Below are positions 16,419-25,707 of a stretch of 64,000 nucleotides of DNA, piece by piece. The stretch spans positions 170,534 through 234,533 of the forward strand of contig JAVKFU010000015.1 in the NCBI GenBank assembly GCA_040223695.1, given 5' to 3'. Source of the DNA: Deltaproteobacteria bacterium. Its GTDB lineage: Bacteria > Desulfobacterota_D > UBA1144 > Nemesobacterales > UBA2774. The position numbers were made by a program, and so were the translations under genes. The notes below the pieces were generated by a model. That model saw only the letters and a program-made list of their open reading frames with translations. It searched no databases and was not told where the DNA came from. How positions within the stretch are numbered: position 1 is the stretch's first letter; every line of letters starts with the position of its first letter.

Positions 16419-17921
16419 TCAGTGCGCGCTCACTGTCCTCTCCGATGCCCACTGCCTTAACCGGACAATTTGCTCACTCATCGTCTGTGAGAGCGGGCAT
16501 GTAAGGGCAACTTCGTCTAGCAGAATTTCCGTGCTTAGCTCTTTTTTCCCGGAAAACGCGGTGTAGAGTCCTGAAACTATTGCCTGCCCTATCTCGGACC
16601 CGCTGAAGCCCCCGGTCTTTCGAGCTAGCAGGGTTAAGTCGAAGTCGTCCGGGTTCTTGCCCCGTTTGGCAAGATGAATCCGGAAAATTGATTGCCGCGC
16701 CTCACTGTCGGGCAGATCAACGAAGAATATTTCGTCGAACCGTCCCTTCCTCAGGAGCTCCGGAGGAAGTTTCCGGACATCGTTTGCCGTTGCGACCACG
16801 AACACATCCCCTTTTCTGTCCTGAAGCCAGGAGAGAAAAGTCCCGAATACCCTCCTCGAGACCCCTCCGTCCTCCGATTCCCCGCCGGTTGAGAACGCCT
16901 TTTCGATCTCGTCTATCCAGAGCACCACAGGCGACATCTTCTCAGCCGTCTTCATAGCCCTTTTAAAATTCTTCTCGCTCTCTCCTATGTATTTATTGTA
17001 AAGGTTCGAAGGATCGAGCTTCATGAGCGGCAGTCCCCACTCCATTGCGACTGCCCTGGCGGATAGGCTCTTCCCGCATCCGGGCACTCCGAGCAGTAGA
17101 ATCCCCTTTGGAAACGATAGTCCGAACTCCGCAGCTTTGTCGGGGTGTAAAATTATCTCCTTTCTCTTGGAAAGCCATGTTTTTAGAGTTTTAAGGTCCG
17201 CAATCTCATCCATGCTCTCTTCCGCGGGGTAGTATTCGAGAACACCTTCTTTCTCGACTATATCACTCTTTGCGTCGATTACCCTCCGTATGTCCTCGGA
17301 TGAAAGCGCGCCGTCTTCGACTACTACTTTGGTAATGATTTTTTCAGCCTCCGTCAATGTCAGCCCCTTTATGCCGTTAAGGAGCCTTTCGGTGTCCTCG
17401 TCTGAGAGTTTCACATCCACGGTCATTCGGGAATAGATATCCCTCACAACCCGGCCCAGGAGCTCCCTGTATTCCTCCCTGTCGGGCTCGGGCATTTTAA
17501 AATAAGCGCTTTGGGGTTTCAGGGTGTCCGGGACTCTGATATCGTTTCCGGTAAGGATAATCGCGCCGTAGTTCTTTGAGTACGGGGCAGCCGCGTCTTT
17601 AAGCATTTCCGTTAGATCTCTGTCCTCTAGAATATCCCCCGGCTCCTTAAAATGGTAAAGTGCCTGAAATTTCGAGGACTCTATATGGCTCAGCGCCTGC
17701 CCGATGTCGGTCGAGCCGTAAACGGGCCCCTTGGATTCTATGTCCACTCTCTTCAGCCCCTTTGTCCTCGTCCAGTAGAAATAAGGGATTTTCATCCGTC
17801 CTGCAAGGAGCGTCAACACGGTTCGCGCCCGGTCTTCTTCCGCGGTGTCGATGAATATCAGACTGTAATGCGATCTTATGAGGAGTTCCAGCTCCCTTAG
17901 TTTGTCTCGTCCCTTCGACAT
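16419..17921 (-). CDS. Ycf46-like AAA ATPase
   Basis: The product is 500 residues. The N-terminal 230 residues form a degenerate nucleotide-binding-like region (SHYSLIFIDTAEEDRAR, ILTGNDIRVPDTLKP) as in Ycf46-type proteins. It is followed by a complete AAA module: Walker A GVPGCGKS at 278-285, Walker B with Asp337-Glu338, sensor 1 in VVATANDV, and arginine fingers in LLRKGRFDEIFF. Cyanobacterial Ycf46 has been linked to CO2 uptake regulation, but in other bacteria the role is unknown. The module is intact and should hydrolyse ATP. The gene stands alone, facing the divergent rarA. Confidence 0.88.
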   Translation of the reverse strand: MSKGRDKLRELELLIRSHYSLIFIDTAEEDRARTVLTLLAGRMKIPYFYWTRTKGLKRVDIESKGPVYGSTDIGQALSHIESSKFQALYHFKEPGDILEDRDLTEMLKDAAAPYSKNYGAIILTGNDIRVPDTLKPQSAYFKMPEPDREEYRELLGRVVRDIYSRMTVDVKLSDEDTERLLNGIKGLTLTEAEKIITKVVVEDGALSSEDIRRVIDAKSDIVEKEGVLEYYPAEESMDEIADLKTLKTWLSKRKEIILHPDKAAEFGLSFPKGILLLGVPGCGKSLSARAVAMEWGLPLMKLDPSNLYNKYIGESEKNFKRAMKTAEKMSPVVLWIDEIEKAFSTGGESEDGGVSRRVFGTFLSWLQDRKGDVFVVATANDVRKLPPELLRKGRFDEIFFVDLPDSEARQSIFRIHLAKRGKNPDDFDLTLLARKTGGFSGSEIGQAIVSGLYTAFSGKKELSTEILLDEVALTCPLSQTMSEQIVRLRQWASERTVSAH

Positions 17922-18078
17922 GCTTAATCCTTCATTACTATTAGCTATTACTCCCTTATATCGTTCGTATGAATCACTGCTTAAAGATAGAGCTCGAACA
18001 ATTTTATTTCAAGTCGCGACGTGGAGATAATACGTCTCCAGTATTGATTTGTTTCGCATAACCCTCTAGTCTTTTTTT

Positions 18079-19404
18079 ATGGTCGCGAAAGGATTGGACA
18101 AGGAGCCTTCTCTTTTTAAACCTCCCGCGGGGGCGGCGCCGCTTGCGGAGAGGATGCGTCCCGGGACTTTCGATGATTTCGCAGGGCAGGGACACCTGGT
18201 CGGCCCCGACGGCGTCATTCGCAGGATGCTGCGCGGGCAGCACATCCGCTCGATGATTTTCTGGGGGCCTCCGGGAACCGGAAAGACTACACTGGCGAGA
18301 CTTCTGGCGACACAGCTAAAGGCCGACTTCATTCAGATAAACGCTATCTCTTCGGGGGTCAAGGAGCTCAGGGAAATAATAAGTCAGGCGGAGAAGTCCC
18401 TGGACATAGGCAGAAGGACGGTCCTGTTCATAGACGAGATTCACAGGTTTAACAAATCGCAGCAGGCCGCCCTTCTTAAGAGTGTGGAAAACGGCACCTT
18501 AGTTCTCATAGGGGCGACTACCGAAAACCCGTCCTTCGAGGTAATTTCACCCCTTCTGTCCAGGTGCAGCGTTTACGTGCTTGAGGCATTGACCCCTCGT
18601 GACCTTGACGCCCTTCTGGAAAGAGCGCTCAGTGAGGACGAGATTATAAAAGGCACCGCGCTTTCATCAGAGGCGAGGGAGGAGCTGATAACCCAGAGCG
18701 GCGGGGACGCCCGCGTAATGCTCAATACGCTCGAGGTTGCGGTCGATATTACGGACCTGAACGAGGTCGCTCAAATAAGTAAAGACATAATAAAAGAGGC
18801 GTATCAGACACACCATTACAGGTACGACAGGGGAGGGGACGAGCATTACAACACCATATCCGCGTTTATAAAGAGCGTAAGGGGCAGCGACCCGGACGCG
18901 GCCGTTTATTATCTCGCCAGGATGTTAGAAGCGGGTGAAGACCCCAAGTTCATTGCGCGAAGGCTGATTGTTCTCGCCTCCGAGGATATAGGAAATGCGG
19001 AGCCCTATGCGCTCACCCTGGCCACGGCGGCTTTCACCGCTGTCGATTACGTCGGTATGCCCGAGGCTAGTCTGATACTGGCGCAGGCCGCCACCTACCT
19101 TTCGAGCTGCCCGAAGAGCAACGCTTCCTACAAGGCTATAAGCGCCGCTCTGTCCGAGGTCAGGAGCAAGCCGGGCGTAGCGATTCCCATACACCTCCGT
19201 AACGCCCCTACGAAACTGATGAAAGATATCGGCTACGGAAAGGACTATAAGTACTCCCACGATTCCGAGGACCATTTTATTGATCAGGATTTCCTTCCCG
19301 AAGAACTAAAGGACAGGATTTTTTACGAGCCCACGGAGATCGGCCGCGAAGCGAACCTAAAAAAATATTTAAAGAGCAAATGGAAGAAGAGACGAAAAGA
19401 TTAA
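18079..19404 (+). CDS. rarA: Replication-associated recombination protein A
   Basis: The product is 441 residues of the RarA/MgsA/WRNIP1 family, a clamp-loader-like AAA ATPase acting at stalled replication forks. Walker A GPPGTGKT is at 63-70, Walker B is in TVLFIDEIHRFNKSQQ, and the family-specific TTENPSFEV motif follows. The C-terminal half (SGGDARVMLNTLE, then the helical DUF-type domain with YYLARMLEAGEDPKFIARRLIVLASEDIG) forms the tetramerisation part. Length and order match the family throughout. The ATG at 18079 has no strong ribosome binding site, and the first 15 residues may be poorly conserved. Confidence 0.95.
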   Translation: MVAKGLDKEPSLFKPPAGAAPLAERMRPGTFDDFAGQGHLVGPDGVIRRMLRGQHIRSMIFWGPPGTGKTTLARLLATQLKADFIQINAISSGVKELREIISQAEKSLDIGRRTVLFIDEIHRFNKSQQAALLKSVENGTLVLIGATTENPSFEVISPLLSRCSVYVLEALTPRDLDALLERALSEDEIIKGTALSSEAREELITQSGGDARVMLNTLEVAVDITDLNEVAQISKDIIKEAYQTHHYRYDRGGDEHYNTISAFIKSVRGSDPDAAVYYLARMLEAGEDPKFIARRLIVLASEDIGNAEPYALTLATAAFTAVDYVGMPEASLILAQAATYLSSCPKSNASYKAISAALSEVRSKPGVAIPIHLRNAPTKLMKDIGYGKDYKYSHDSEDHFIDQDFLPEELKDRIFYEPTEIGREANLKKYLKSKWKKRRKD

Positions 19405-19836
19405 GGGTATGATATTATTTGAGAACTCCTTGAGCTGCGCTAATTAATCTCGTCATTCTGAACTTGTTTCAGAATCTCGTCTTCTTATATCCTTCTGATT
19501 CAAGGGCGAGAACTTAGGCAGGGGTAATATGTTAACTGATATTATTCAGGCCTTTCTATAAGCTCCATTTGACATTAATTCTGGTCTATAATGCATGCGG
19601 CGAACGTGATGCGGAGTCTCCTAAGTAGCTGTAACTACTCAAATATTTTTATTCTAATGCCCTCTTCGAGATTTACAAACATTCTAAAAATAATTTATGA
19701 GTTGATAACAAGAATGGAGTTATAATATTACTATATAAACTGAAATTCTCCGGCAACGATCTGGCTAGTTCCGGTCAGCGCTCAGAACGGAAACAGACAA
19801 TGCTGACGGAGCATTCCGGCTGAACAGGAGGATTTT
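19405..19836. other. 432-base intergenic region without a gene
   Basis: No open frame of coding character is seen. The left part carries a short palindromic element (19456-19474). The right part is AT-rich and leads to the promoter of the secreted protein at 19837, with a TTGATA and several TATAAT-like hexamers whose spacing is not ideal. Nothing else could be identified. Confidence 0.6.
19456..19474. repeat. REP-like palindromic element
   Basis: TTCTGAA and TTCAGAA arms enclose a 5-base loop. The hairpin is framed by CTCGTCA on the left and TCTCGTC on the right. Short hairpins of this style, of the type CGTCATTCTGAA...TTCAGAATCTC, are dispersed between genes in many environmental bacterial genomes. 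Only one copy is present in this window, so repetitiveness is inferred from form. Confidence 0.45.
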
Positions 19837-20649
19837 ATGAGCAGTATAAAACATTATGCGGTTTATGCGTTTATTATTTCTTCCGTGTGCCTCTTTCCCC
19901 CGAATGCTTTTTCTATTAAGGAGATAGAATTTCACGTAACTAACAATACTGATGTTGAAAAGTGCGTTCAATGTAATGGCCCTTACTCAAGGGAGACACC
20001 CAGGGTAATAGTTAGTCCTGATGGCGGCAGGACATATATCTACACTGCCGAAGTCAACTCGTTAAGCCCCTTCGGGTCCTGGGAATGTTTCATATATATC
20101 ACAGACCGCTGCTTCGATCCGGGCCCTGTACCGGATGAGGATACGATCAGCAGCAAGATCGTAATCCCGGCAGGAGTGTCCGTTGTGGATATTACTATCT
20201 CCGAGGTCTCTCAAGGCATGGACGCGATTTCTATCAGCTTCCCGGGCTTCGTGGCTTCCAACGGCGCTGTAGTGTCTGTCGCTTCATTTCTCGGCGACAA
20301 CCCCAAGTCGGAAAAACCGGATAGGGATACGTTCGGATTCGAGGCTGTGGAAGGCGATCAGATTTCGGTCACGCTTGACGGCGACCCCTCGGTGGGCCGC
20401 ATCGGATCCGAGACGAGTCTCAGGTTGAGAAGCGGCCGTAGAATAGGCAATTTTGAAAGAATCGAAAGCGGGGAGCTGCCGCTCGAAATCGCTGTGACTA
20501 TACCCGAAACGGGCATGTATGAGCTCACAGTCGGGAAAATCGCTCAGAGCGACGTACCGGATAATATGCTCGGCGGTTATATATTAAGTGTCGGGTCTGT
20601 AGACGGCGGTATTGAGTCGTTGGTACCGGGGAAGAATGTAGAGAACTGA
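19837..20649 (+). CDS. Secreted protein with a C-terminal beta-sandwich
   Basis: The product is 270 residues from ATG 19837 with AGGAGG in front. A signal peptide with a hydrophobic stretch (residues 8-22) ends near AFS. A cysteine-containing N-terminal domain (CVQCNGPY, WECFIY, RCFDPG) of about 100 residues is followed by a region (about 155-262) resembling the bacterial pre-peptidase C-terminal (PPC) beta-sandwich, with DRDTFGFEAVEGDQISVTLDG and a closing YELTVG strand. PPC domains usually sit beside secreted proteases, but no peptidase domain is present here. Function unknown. Confidence 0.7.
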   Translation: MSSIKHYAVYAFIISSVCLFPPNAFSIKEIEFHVTNNTDVEKCVQCNGPYSRETPRVIVSPDGGRTYIYTAEVNSLSPFGSWECFIYITDRCFDPGPVPDEDTISSKIVIPAGVSVVDITISEVSQGMDAISISFPGFVASNGAVVSVASFLGDNPKSEKPDRDTFGFEAVEGDQISVTLDGDPSVGRIGSETSLRLRSGRRIGNFERIESGELPLEIAVTIPETGMYELTVGKIAQSDVPDNMLGGYILSVGSVDGGIESLVPGKNVEN

Positions 20650-20763
20650 GGCGGCGGACGGTTGAAATTCTATGTTTCGCCCGCCGGGATTACCGGTCAA
20701 TCGGCAGAGAGTGCATAGCGAGCGAAGTTTTTGCTGCGTGTTAGAGCGGTGCGGGCGGAATAA

Positions 20764-21141
20764 TTAAGGACGTTCTATAAGCTCCACCTTATAGGAGTCC
20801 GGGTCTTCTATAAACGCGATCACAGTCGTGCCGTGCTTCATGGGTCCGGGAGGCCTGACAACTTTGCCGCCTGCCTGCTCGATCTTCTCGCATGTCGCGT
20901 ATATGTCATCCACGCCGAAAGCCATATGTCCGTAGCCGCTCCCCAGATCGTATTTGTCGGTATCCCAGTTGTAGGTAAGCTCGAGGAATTCCGGGTCGTC
21001 TTCAAATCCCAGGAACGCGAGCGTAAACTTTCCGTCCGGATAATCTTTCTTTCTGCTGAGCTTCATGCCGAGCACTTCGGTGTAAAATTTTATCGATTTT
21101 TCCAGGTCCCCGACCCTTATCATAGTGTGTAAAAAACGCAT
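20764..21141 (-). CDS. gloA: Lactoylglutathione lyase (glyoxalase I)
   Basis: The product is 125 residues of the vicinal oxygen chelate fold. It converts the hemithioacetal of methylglyoxal and glutathione to S-lactoylglutathione. Metal ligands can be placed at His5 (RFLHTMIRV), Glu in FLELTYNW, His in GYGHMAFGV and Glu in YKVELIE. The short length without the eukaryotic insertions fits the nickel-dependent bacterial type. The start codon has GGAGG 6 bases upstream. It stands between a plus-strand secreted protein gene and a maoC-like gene and may be read with the latter. Confidence 0.92.
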   Translation of the reverse strand: MRFLHTMIRVGDLEKSIKFYTEVLGMKLSRKKDYPDGKFTLAFLGFEDDPEFLELTYNWDTDKYDLGSGYGHMAFGVDDIYATCEKIEQAGGKVVRPPGPMKHGTTVIAFIEDPDSYKVELIERP

Positions 21142-21258
21142 TCTAACCTCCGAATTTAAAACTGATGTGCGTCCTAAACAGAAAGTAGCATAATGACTCT
21201 TTTAAGTCAAAAATCAGGTTTGTATCGAATGGAAAGGAAGCTAAAGAACAATGCTGTC

Positions 21259-21717
21259 TTAGTTCTCGAGAGGAAAAATCGTCTCGTTCCCCACGAGCAG
21301 CTTCGCTTCGAGTGTGGCGGCAACAGTGCCTTCTGTGTTTCTTATCTCTCCCGATAGCGCGACCAGTCCGCCGTTGAGCTTGGGCTTCTCGTCCAGCCCC
21401 GTCACTGTCCATTCCATTGTAATTGTGTCGTTTATAAAAACGGGGGCGGTGAACTTAATGGACGCCTCTACGGTGGATATGTCGGTGTCGTGAAACACCT
21501 TGCTGTAAACCCCAACAATGAGACTGAACGTAAGCGCTCCGTGGACTATCCTCCTGCCGAATCTGGCGTTCTTCATGTCGGGCTCGTTTGTGTGAAGTGC
21601 GTTGTAGTCATTGAAAAGCCCGGCAGCTTTTACTACGTGAGTCTCGGTTATTGTAATATTTTCCGAGAGTACATCCCCTACTTTAAGCTCGTTAAAAGCT
21701 CTCCCGATCCTTGGCAT
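21259..21717 (-). CDS. MaoC-family (R)-hydratase
   Basis: The product is 152 residues of the single hot-dog fold. The catalytic motif is seen as NDYNALHTNEPDMKNARFGRRIVHGALTFSLIVG, where Asp and His form the hydratase dyad. Enzymes of this type hydrate trans-2-enoyl-CoA to (R)-3-hydroxyacyl-CoA. Neighbouring genes give no pathway, so the acyl substrate is open. GGAGGAAATC precedes the ATG at 21717. The gene lies 117 bases upstream of gloA on the same strand. Confidence 0.88.
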   Translation of the reverse strand: MPRIGRAFNELKVGDVLSENITITETHVVKAAGLFNDYNALHTNEPDMKNARFGRRIVHGALTFSLIVGVYSKVFHDTDISTVEASIKFTAPVFINDTITMEWTVTGLDEKPKLNGGLVALSGEIRNTEGTVAATLEAKLLVGNETIFPLEN

Positions 21718-21801
21718 GATTTCCTCCTGCGCGAATACTTATCCGAGTAATTTAGCGATTCATGTTCTTAACAGCTAATTGCAAAATTCCGAGCATCATA
21801 T

Positions 21802-22407
21802 TTATATATACTTCCTATTCCTAATAGCTTTACTTAATGTTATTTCATCTATATATTCTATATCGCCGCCCATTGGGATGCCGTGGGCTATCCTGCTCAC
21901 CTCTACCCCGAGAGGCTTTATGAGCTTCGCCAGATAAAGAGCGGTCGCTTCACCCTCGACGCTCGGATTGGTAGCTATAATAACTTCTTTTATGCTCTGG
22001 TTCTCGAATCTCCGCATAAGCTCTTTTATCCTTAAATCCTCGGGACCGATCCCCTCTATTGGAGATATAACGCCGTGAAGCACGTGATATTTCCCACTGA
22101 ATTCCCTGCTTTTCTCTACAGCGAGCTGGTCTAGGGGTTCCTCCACCACGCAAATTGACGACTGATCCCGCTCCTCGTCCCGGCAGATTTCGCATGGCGA
22201 TCGGGACGCGAAATTGAAACAGACTCCGCACAGTATAACCTTGGATTTTGTATCGATAATAGCGCGAGCGAGGCTCTCTGCGTATTCCCCGGAAGACCTG
22301 AATATATGGAAAGCGAGTCTCGTGGCGTTTTTCTCCCCGATACCCGGCAGCTTTGAGAGTTCGTTGATAAGCCTTGAGATCGATTCGGGCAGACCTGAGC
22401 GCTGCAT
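21802..22407 (-). CDS. recR: Recombination mediator protein RecR
   Basis: The product is 201 residues with the full RecR order. An N-terminal helix-hairpin-helix (LSKLPGIGEKNATRLAFHI) is followed by a C4 zinc finger (CGVCFNFASRSPCEIC), a Toprim domain starting ICVVEEPLD, and the C-terminal ARGIPMG-like segment (IAHGIPMGGDIEYID). RecR acts with RecO and RecF to load RecA at single-stranded gaps. It starts 2 bases after the ybaB stop codon, in the common dnaX-ybaB-recR operon. Confidence 0.96.
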   Translation of the reverse strand: MQRSGLPESISRLINELSKLPGIGEKNATRLAFHIFRSSGEYAESLARAIIDTKSKVILCGVCFNFASRSPCEICRDEERDQSSICVVEEPLDQLAVEKSREFSGKYHVLHGVISPIEGIGPEDLRIKELMRRFENQSIKEVIIATNPSVEGEATALYLAKLIKPLGVEVSRIAHGIPMGGDIEYIDEITLSKAIRNRKYI

Positions 22408-22409
22408 GT

Positions 22410-22736
22410 CTAGAGAAGACCCGGGGGAAGCCCCATACCGCCCGCGAGTTTTGAAACCTCTTCCTTCATGAGATCCTGCCCCCGGCTGAGGGCTTCGTTA
22501 ACAGCGGCTGTAATAAGGTCCTGCAGCATCTCAATATCTTCGTCCTTCACTATCTCGGGCTCGATTTTAATGGAGATGAGTTCGCCTTTTGCCTTGGCGA
22601 CAACCGTAACCATCCCGCCGCCCGAAGACGCCTCTATTGTCTTTTCGCCGGCTTCGGCCTGGAGCTTTTCCATCTGCTCCTTCATCTTGCCCGCCTGTTT
22701 CAGCAAATTCTTTATGTTGCCTCCCCCGAATTTCAT
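22410..22736 (-). CDS. ybaB: YbaB/EbfC-family nucleoid-associated protein
   Basis: The product is 108 residues. The family form is clear: an N-terminal helix with the LLKQAGKMKEQMEKLQAE pattern, the strand region with GMVTVVAKAKGELISIKIEPE, and a C-terminal helix with LITAAVNEALSRGQDLM. The dimer binds DNA with little sequence preference. It lies between dnaX (4-base gap) and recR (2-base gap), so the three are co-transcribed and probably coupled in translation. Confidence 0.95.
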   Translation of the reverse strand: MKFGGGNIKNLLKQAGKMKEQMEKLQAEAGEKTIEASSGGGMVTVVAKAKGELISIKIEPEIVKDEDIEMLQDLITAAVNEALSRGQDLMKEEVSKLAGGMGLPPGLL

Positions 22737-22740
22737 AGTT

Positions 22741-24393
22741 CTACTCCTTTTGTTTTGGTTTTACACTCACGACCCTGCCTCCGAAGATTTCTATAGCGTC
22801 CTTAATGGCGGGGTCATCGTGGATTCTGTTCTTGTTCTCTTTTGTTTTTTCATTGCCTTTTTCGGTGTCGTTTCCGGGAGAGGATTCGCTTTCTGCGATT
22901 TCAACCTCCGTATCTCCCGAATAAAATTCACTCAGATAGTTTTTGAGAGCGTTCAGGGTCTCTTTTTTCCTGAAATATTCAGGATGCAGAGAGCGGTTGA
23001 AAACTATCTTAAAGATCGATTCTTCAAGGACAATTTCCTTTGCCTGCTCAAGCCTTGTTCCCATAACGGCATTCTTGGACTTTATGAATTTAATAAGCTC
23101 GGATTGGCTCTTCTCCGAAGAGCCCGGTTTTTTTTGGACAGCTTCTGTCTTATTCTCTGTCCCGTTAGTTTTTGAGCTTGCCCCTGATTCGGGTGTTTTT
23201 TTATAGTCCGTCCGCGGCTCTTCAAACCTTGGTGCCTGCTGGGGGACAGATCCGATCTTCCCCGAAAGGCTTTCTATTCTGTTAATTATATTTTCAATCG
23301 GGACTGTCTTCACAAGAGTAGCGAGTTTTATGAGGGTCAATTCAAGCGCGGGCAGCGGATAAAATGACCTTTGAACACTCTCCGCGCCCTCAAGCATCAT
23401 GTTAAAAAGGGACTCCAGGGTTTCTACACTCTCCCCGGCTATAAGGTTGTGTATAACGTCCTTATCCTCATCCGAGAGATCGGCTACAATCTCCTTCCCG
23501 CACGTTTTAATCAATACCGCGTACCTGAGAGTCCTCAATAAATCCTCTGCGAAGCGCTTGGGGTTTATTCCCTTTTCAATTGCCAGGTTGAGTGTTTCGA
23601 TACATGATTTGGGGTTTTTGCCCAGAATTCCTTCTATGGCGGACTTAAGTAGCGCCTTATCGAGAACACCCAGTATTCTGATCGCCTCTTCGTGGCTTAT
23701 TTTGGTTCCGAATGTCGCTACAAGCTGATCCATCAGGCTGAGAGCGTCCCTCAGGCTTCCGTCCGCTTCCTGCGCCACGGTATAGAGGGTTTCCTCCTCT
23801 GCGTCGATACCTTCGGCGTCTGTAATCGAGGACAGATTCTCCCTTATTTTGTCCACAGGCACTTTCTTAAAATCGTATCTCTGGCACCGTGACAGTATAG
23901 TCACCGGTATTTTGTGAGCTTCGGTTGTGGCCAGCATGAAAAGCACATGAGGAGGGGGCTCTTCGAGTGTTTTAAGGAGCGCGTTGAAGGCGGACTGCGA
24001 AAGCATATGAGCCTCGTCGATTATATATATTTTGTACCTGGCTGATGCGGGTAGATATTTAATATTCTCGATTATTTCCCTTACGTCATTCACGCCTGTG
24101 TGTGAAGCCGCGTCTATTTCAATCACGTCGAGGGACTTCCCATCCGAGATTTCCGTGCAGAACACACAGGCAGAGCACGGATCGGGTGTCGGTCCGTGCT
24201 GGCAATTCAGTGCTTTAGCCAGAATTCTCGCCGTCGAGGTCTTTCCCACGCCGCGCGGGCCTGAAAAAATGAATGCATGGGCGATTTTTCCTGTGGATAC
24301 GGCATTTTTGAGGCTGCGCGTGATGAATTCTTGGCTGATTATATCGTCGAAGTTTTTGGGCCTCCATTTTCTCGCTAGGACTAGATAGGACAT
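22741..24393 (-). CDS. dnaX: DNA polymerase III subunit gamma/tau
   Basis: The product is 550 residues. The N-terminal clamp-loader ATPase (about 1-370) has Walker A GPRGVGKTS at about 45-53, the four-cysteine zinc module CQHGPTPDPCSACVFC, Walker B in IYIIDEAHMLS, and the SRC motif in TILSRCQRYDF. The C-terminal part is a Lys/Glu/Ser-rich linker and a short end domain (about 430-550), which would bind the polymerase core in tau. I looked for the slippery A-rich site used in E. coli to make gamma and saw no convincing one. The ATG at 24393 lies only 15 bases after the SRP RNA on the same strand. Confidence 0.95.
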   Translation of the reverse strand: MSYLVLARKWRPKNFDDIISQEFITRSLKNAVSTGKIAHAFIFSGPRGVGKTSTARILAKALNCQHGPTPDPCSACVFCTEISDGKSLDVIEIDAASHTGVNDVREIIENIKYLPASARYKIYIIDEAHMLSQSAFNALLKTLEEPPPHVLFMLATTEAHKIPVTILSRCQRYDFKKVPVDKIRENLSSITDAEGIDAEEETLYTVAQEADGSLRDALSLMDQLVATFGTKISHEEAIRILGVLDKALLKSAIEGILGKNPKSCIETLNLAIEKGINPKRFAEDLLRTLRYAVLIKTCGKEIVADLSDEDKDVIHNLIAGESVETLESLFNMMLEGAESVQRSFYPLPALELTLIKLATLVKTVPIENIINRIESLSGKIGSVPQQAPRFEEPRTDYKKTPESGASSKTNGTENKTEAVQKKPGSSEKSQSELIKFIKSKNAVMGTRLEQAKEIVLEESIFKIVFNRSLHPEYFRKKETLNALKNYLSEFYSGDTEVEIAESESSPGNDTEKGNEKTKENKNRIHDDPAIKDAIEIFGGRVVSVKPKQKE

Positions 24394-24408
24394 CTTTCAC
24401 CGTTAAAA

Positions 24409-24514
24409 CCAGCTAGTCAGGTGCCCCGCAACGCTCAGGAGGTTTTGCTACCGTTGCTCCCTTCCGGGCCTGGCGGAGTTCGCAAGCTCCTGCCGTACGG
24501 GCCTGACTAACTGG
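24409..24514 (-). ncRNA. ffs: Bacterial SRP RNA (4.5S type)
   Basis: Read on the minus strand the region ends in a 13-base closing helix (CCAGTTAGTCAGG with CCTGACTAGCTGG). It carries the conserved apical domain: a GGAA tetraloop inside GCCCGGAAGGGAGCA, followed by the asymmetric bulge sequence of the Ffh-binding site. At about 106 bases it is the short form without an Alu domain. It lies just upstream of dnaX, a known arrangement. The exact ends are inferred from the helix. Confidence 0.9.
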
Positions 24515-24651
24515 CGAATCTCTCAAAACTTGATATTAACTTACAGAATTAAGCCTTCTCTATAAAATACCAGATATTGATAAGTTTATCTCCACCTTGA
24601 GCCGCCCGGCTAAAAAACTCCCGCCAATACGGAGGCACACTCTTCAATATA

Positions 24652-24743
<92 letters not shown>

Positions 24744-24861
24744 GGTTGTATATCAAGGAATTTAAAAAGATATTAACATTTAGAGAATATAGTACAAAGG
24801 ATAATAATTTTTATTGCCTCGGCTCAATTCGTAAAAACCGGATTCGGACAGACAGATACGG

Positions 24862-25056
24862 TTATTCGTACTCCTCGGGATAATTCGCGCCTTCCTCGTA
24901 TCCCTCTTCTATCTCCTCAGGCTCCGTAGGCGCCCCGACAGCCTGGTCCGGATCTTCGACGGTTCCGGGTTGAAACCATGAACATGCGTTCAAAAAAGGC
25001 AAGAACAGGAAGATAATAAGAAAATATACTTTGATATTCTTACAAATATTCTTCAT
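24862..25056 (-). CDS. Small acidic lipoprotein
   Basis: The product is 64 residues. A hydrophobic stretch (about 10-22) ends in LNAC, so Cys25 should be lipidated. The mature part of about 40 residues is rich in Glu, Gly, Pro and Tyr with no other cysteine. ATG 25056 has AAGGGTG before it and is preferred to an earlier GTG at 25065. No family is recognised; such short acidic lipoproteins often lie next to envelope or respiration genes. It is 108 bases from the cytochrome gene's far end and in the opposite gene order, so co-function is unknown. Confidence 0.6.
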   Translation of the reverse strand: MKNICKNIKVYFLIIFLFLPFLNACSWFQPGTVEDPDQAVGAPTEPEEIEEGYEEGANYPEEYE

Positions 25057-25166
25057 TGGAGTCACCCTTGCTATTATCTTTTTAGGTCAAAGTATATACT
25101 TCTAAATCTGTTTATACACAAGAGTAAAGCGGGCGGTATATTGTGCCCCCGCCCTCTCGGTAAGGC

Positions 25167-25553
25167 TTATTTCTTTTCGTACTTACATTTGCAGATGTCC
25201 TGCCTTATATACGCAATTACGTCGTTTATGTCCTGTTCGGATAATACGCCTCCCCATGCGGCCATCATGGGCGAAAGGCCGACCGAGGCTCCGCCTTCGC
25301 TAATGACCTTGTAGAGATGCTCGTTGCTGAGTGTCGAGACGTATGCACTGTCGCTCAGGTCTCTGGGCTTCGGGTCGAGCGCGGCCGCCGCCACACCGTC
25401 CCCTTTACCCTCGGGCCCGTGGCAGGATGCGCATGTATTGGTGAAGACTTCTTTCCCCTTTGCCGCATCCCCTTTATCCCCCGCCGTACTCGTCGTAACG
25501 GATATAAGAAGACACGGAATCAATATCAATAAAAGTGACAATACTTTTCTCAT
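25167..25553 (-). CDS. Periplasmic class I c-type cytochrome
   Basis: The product is 128 residues from ATG 25553, which has AGGAGG upstream. A signal peptide ends near TAG at residue 25. The single heme site is Cys41-Ala-Ser-Cys44-His45, with the sixth ligand most likely a Met in SPMMAAWGG (about 91-92). The length and the helix ending DINDVIAYIRQ fit a small mono-heme electron carrier (cytochrome c551/c555 type). It ends in CKCKYEKK with two extra cysteines. Electrons would pass to a terminal oxidase or another periplasmic partner, not identified here. Confidence 0.92.
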   Translation of the reverse strand: MRKVLSLLLILIPCLLISVTTSTAGDKGDAAKGKEVFTNTCASCHGPEGKGDGVAAAALDPKPRDLSDSAYVSTLSNEHLYKVISEGGASVGLSPMMAAWGGVLSEQDINDVIAYIRQDICKCKYEKK

Positions 25554-25707
25554 TTCTGAACCTCCTGATTTCTGCATAAGCTCTAAATACGAGATTTTTA
25601 AGATTTTATTTTAACCGTATTATATGTTTTGTATAGTACCCTGTGTTGCGGTGCAGTTGTGCGGATGTGATAATAAAACGGATATTTGAGTCTTGACGGA
25701 GGGGCTA

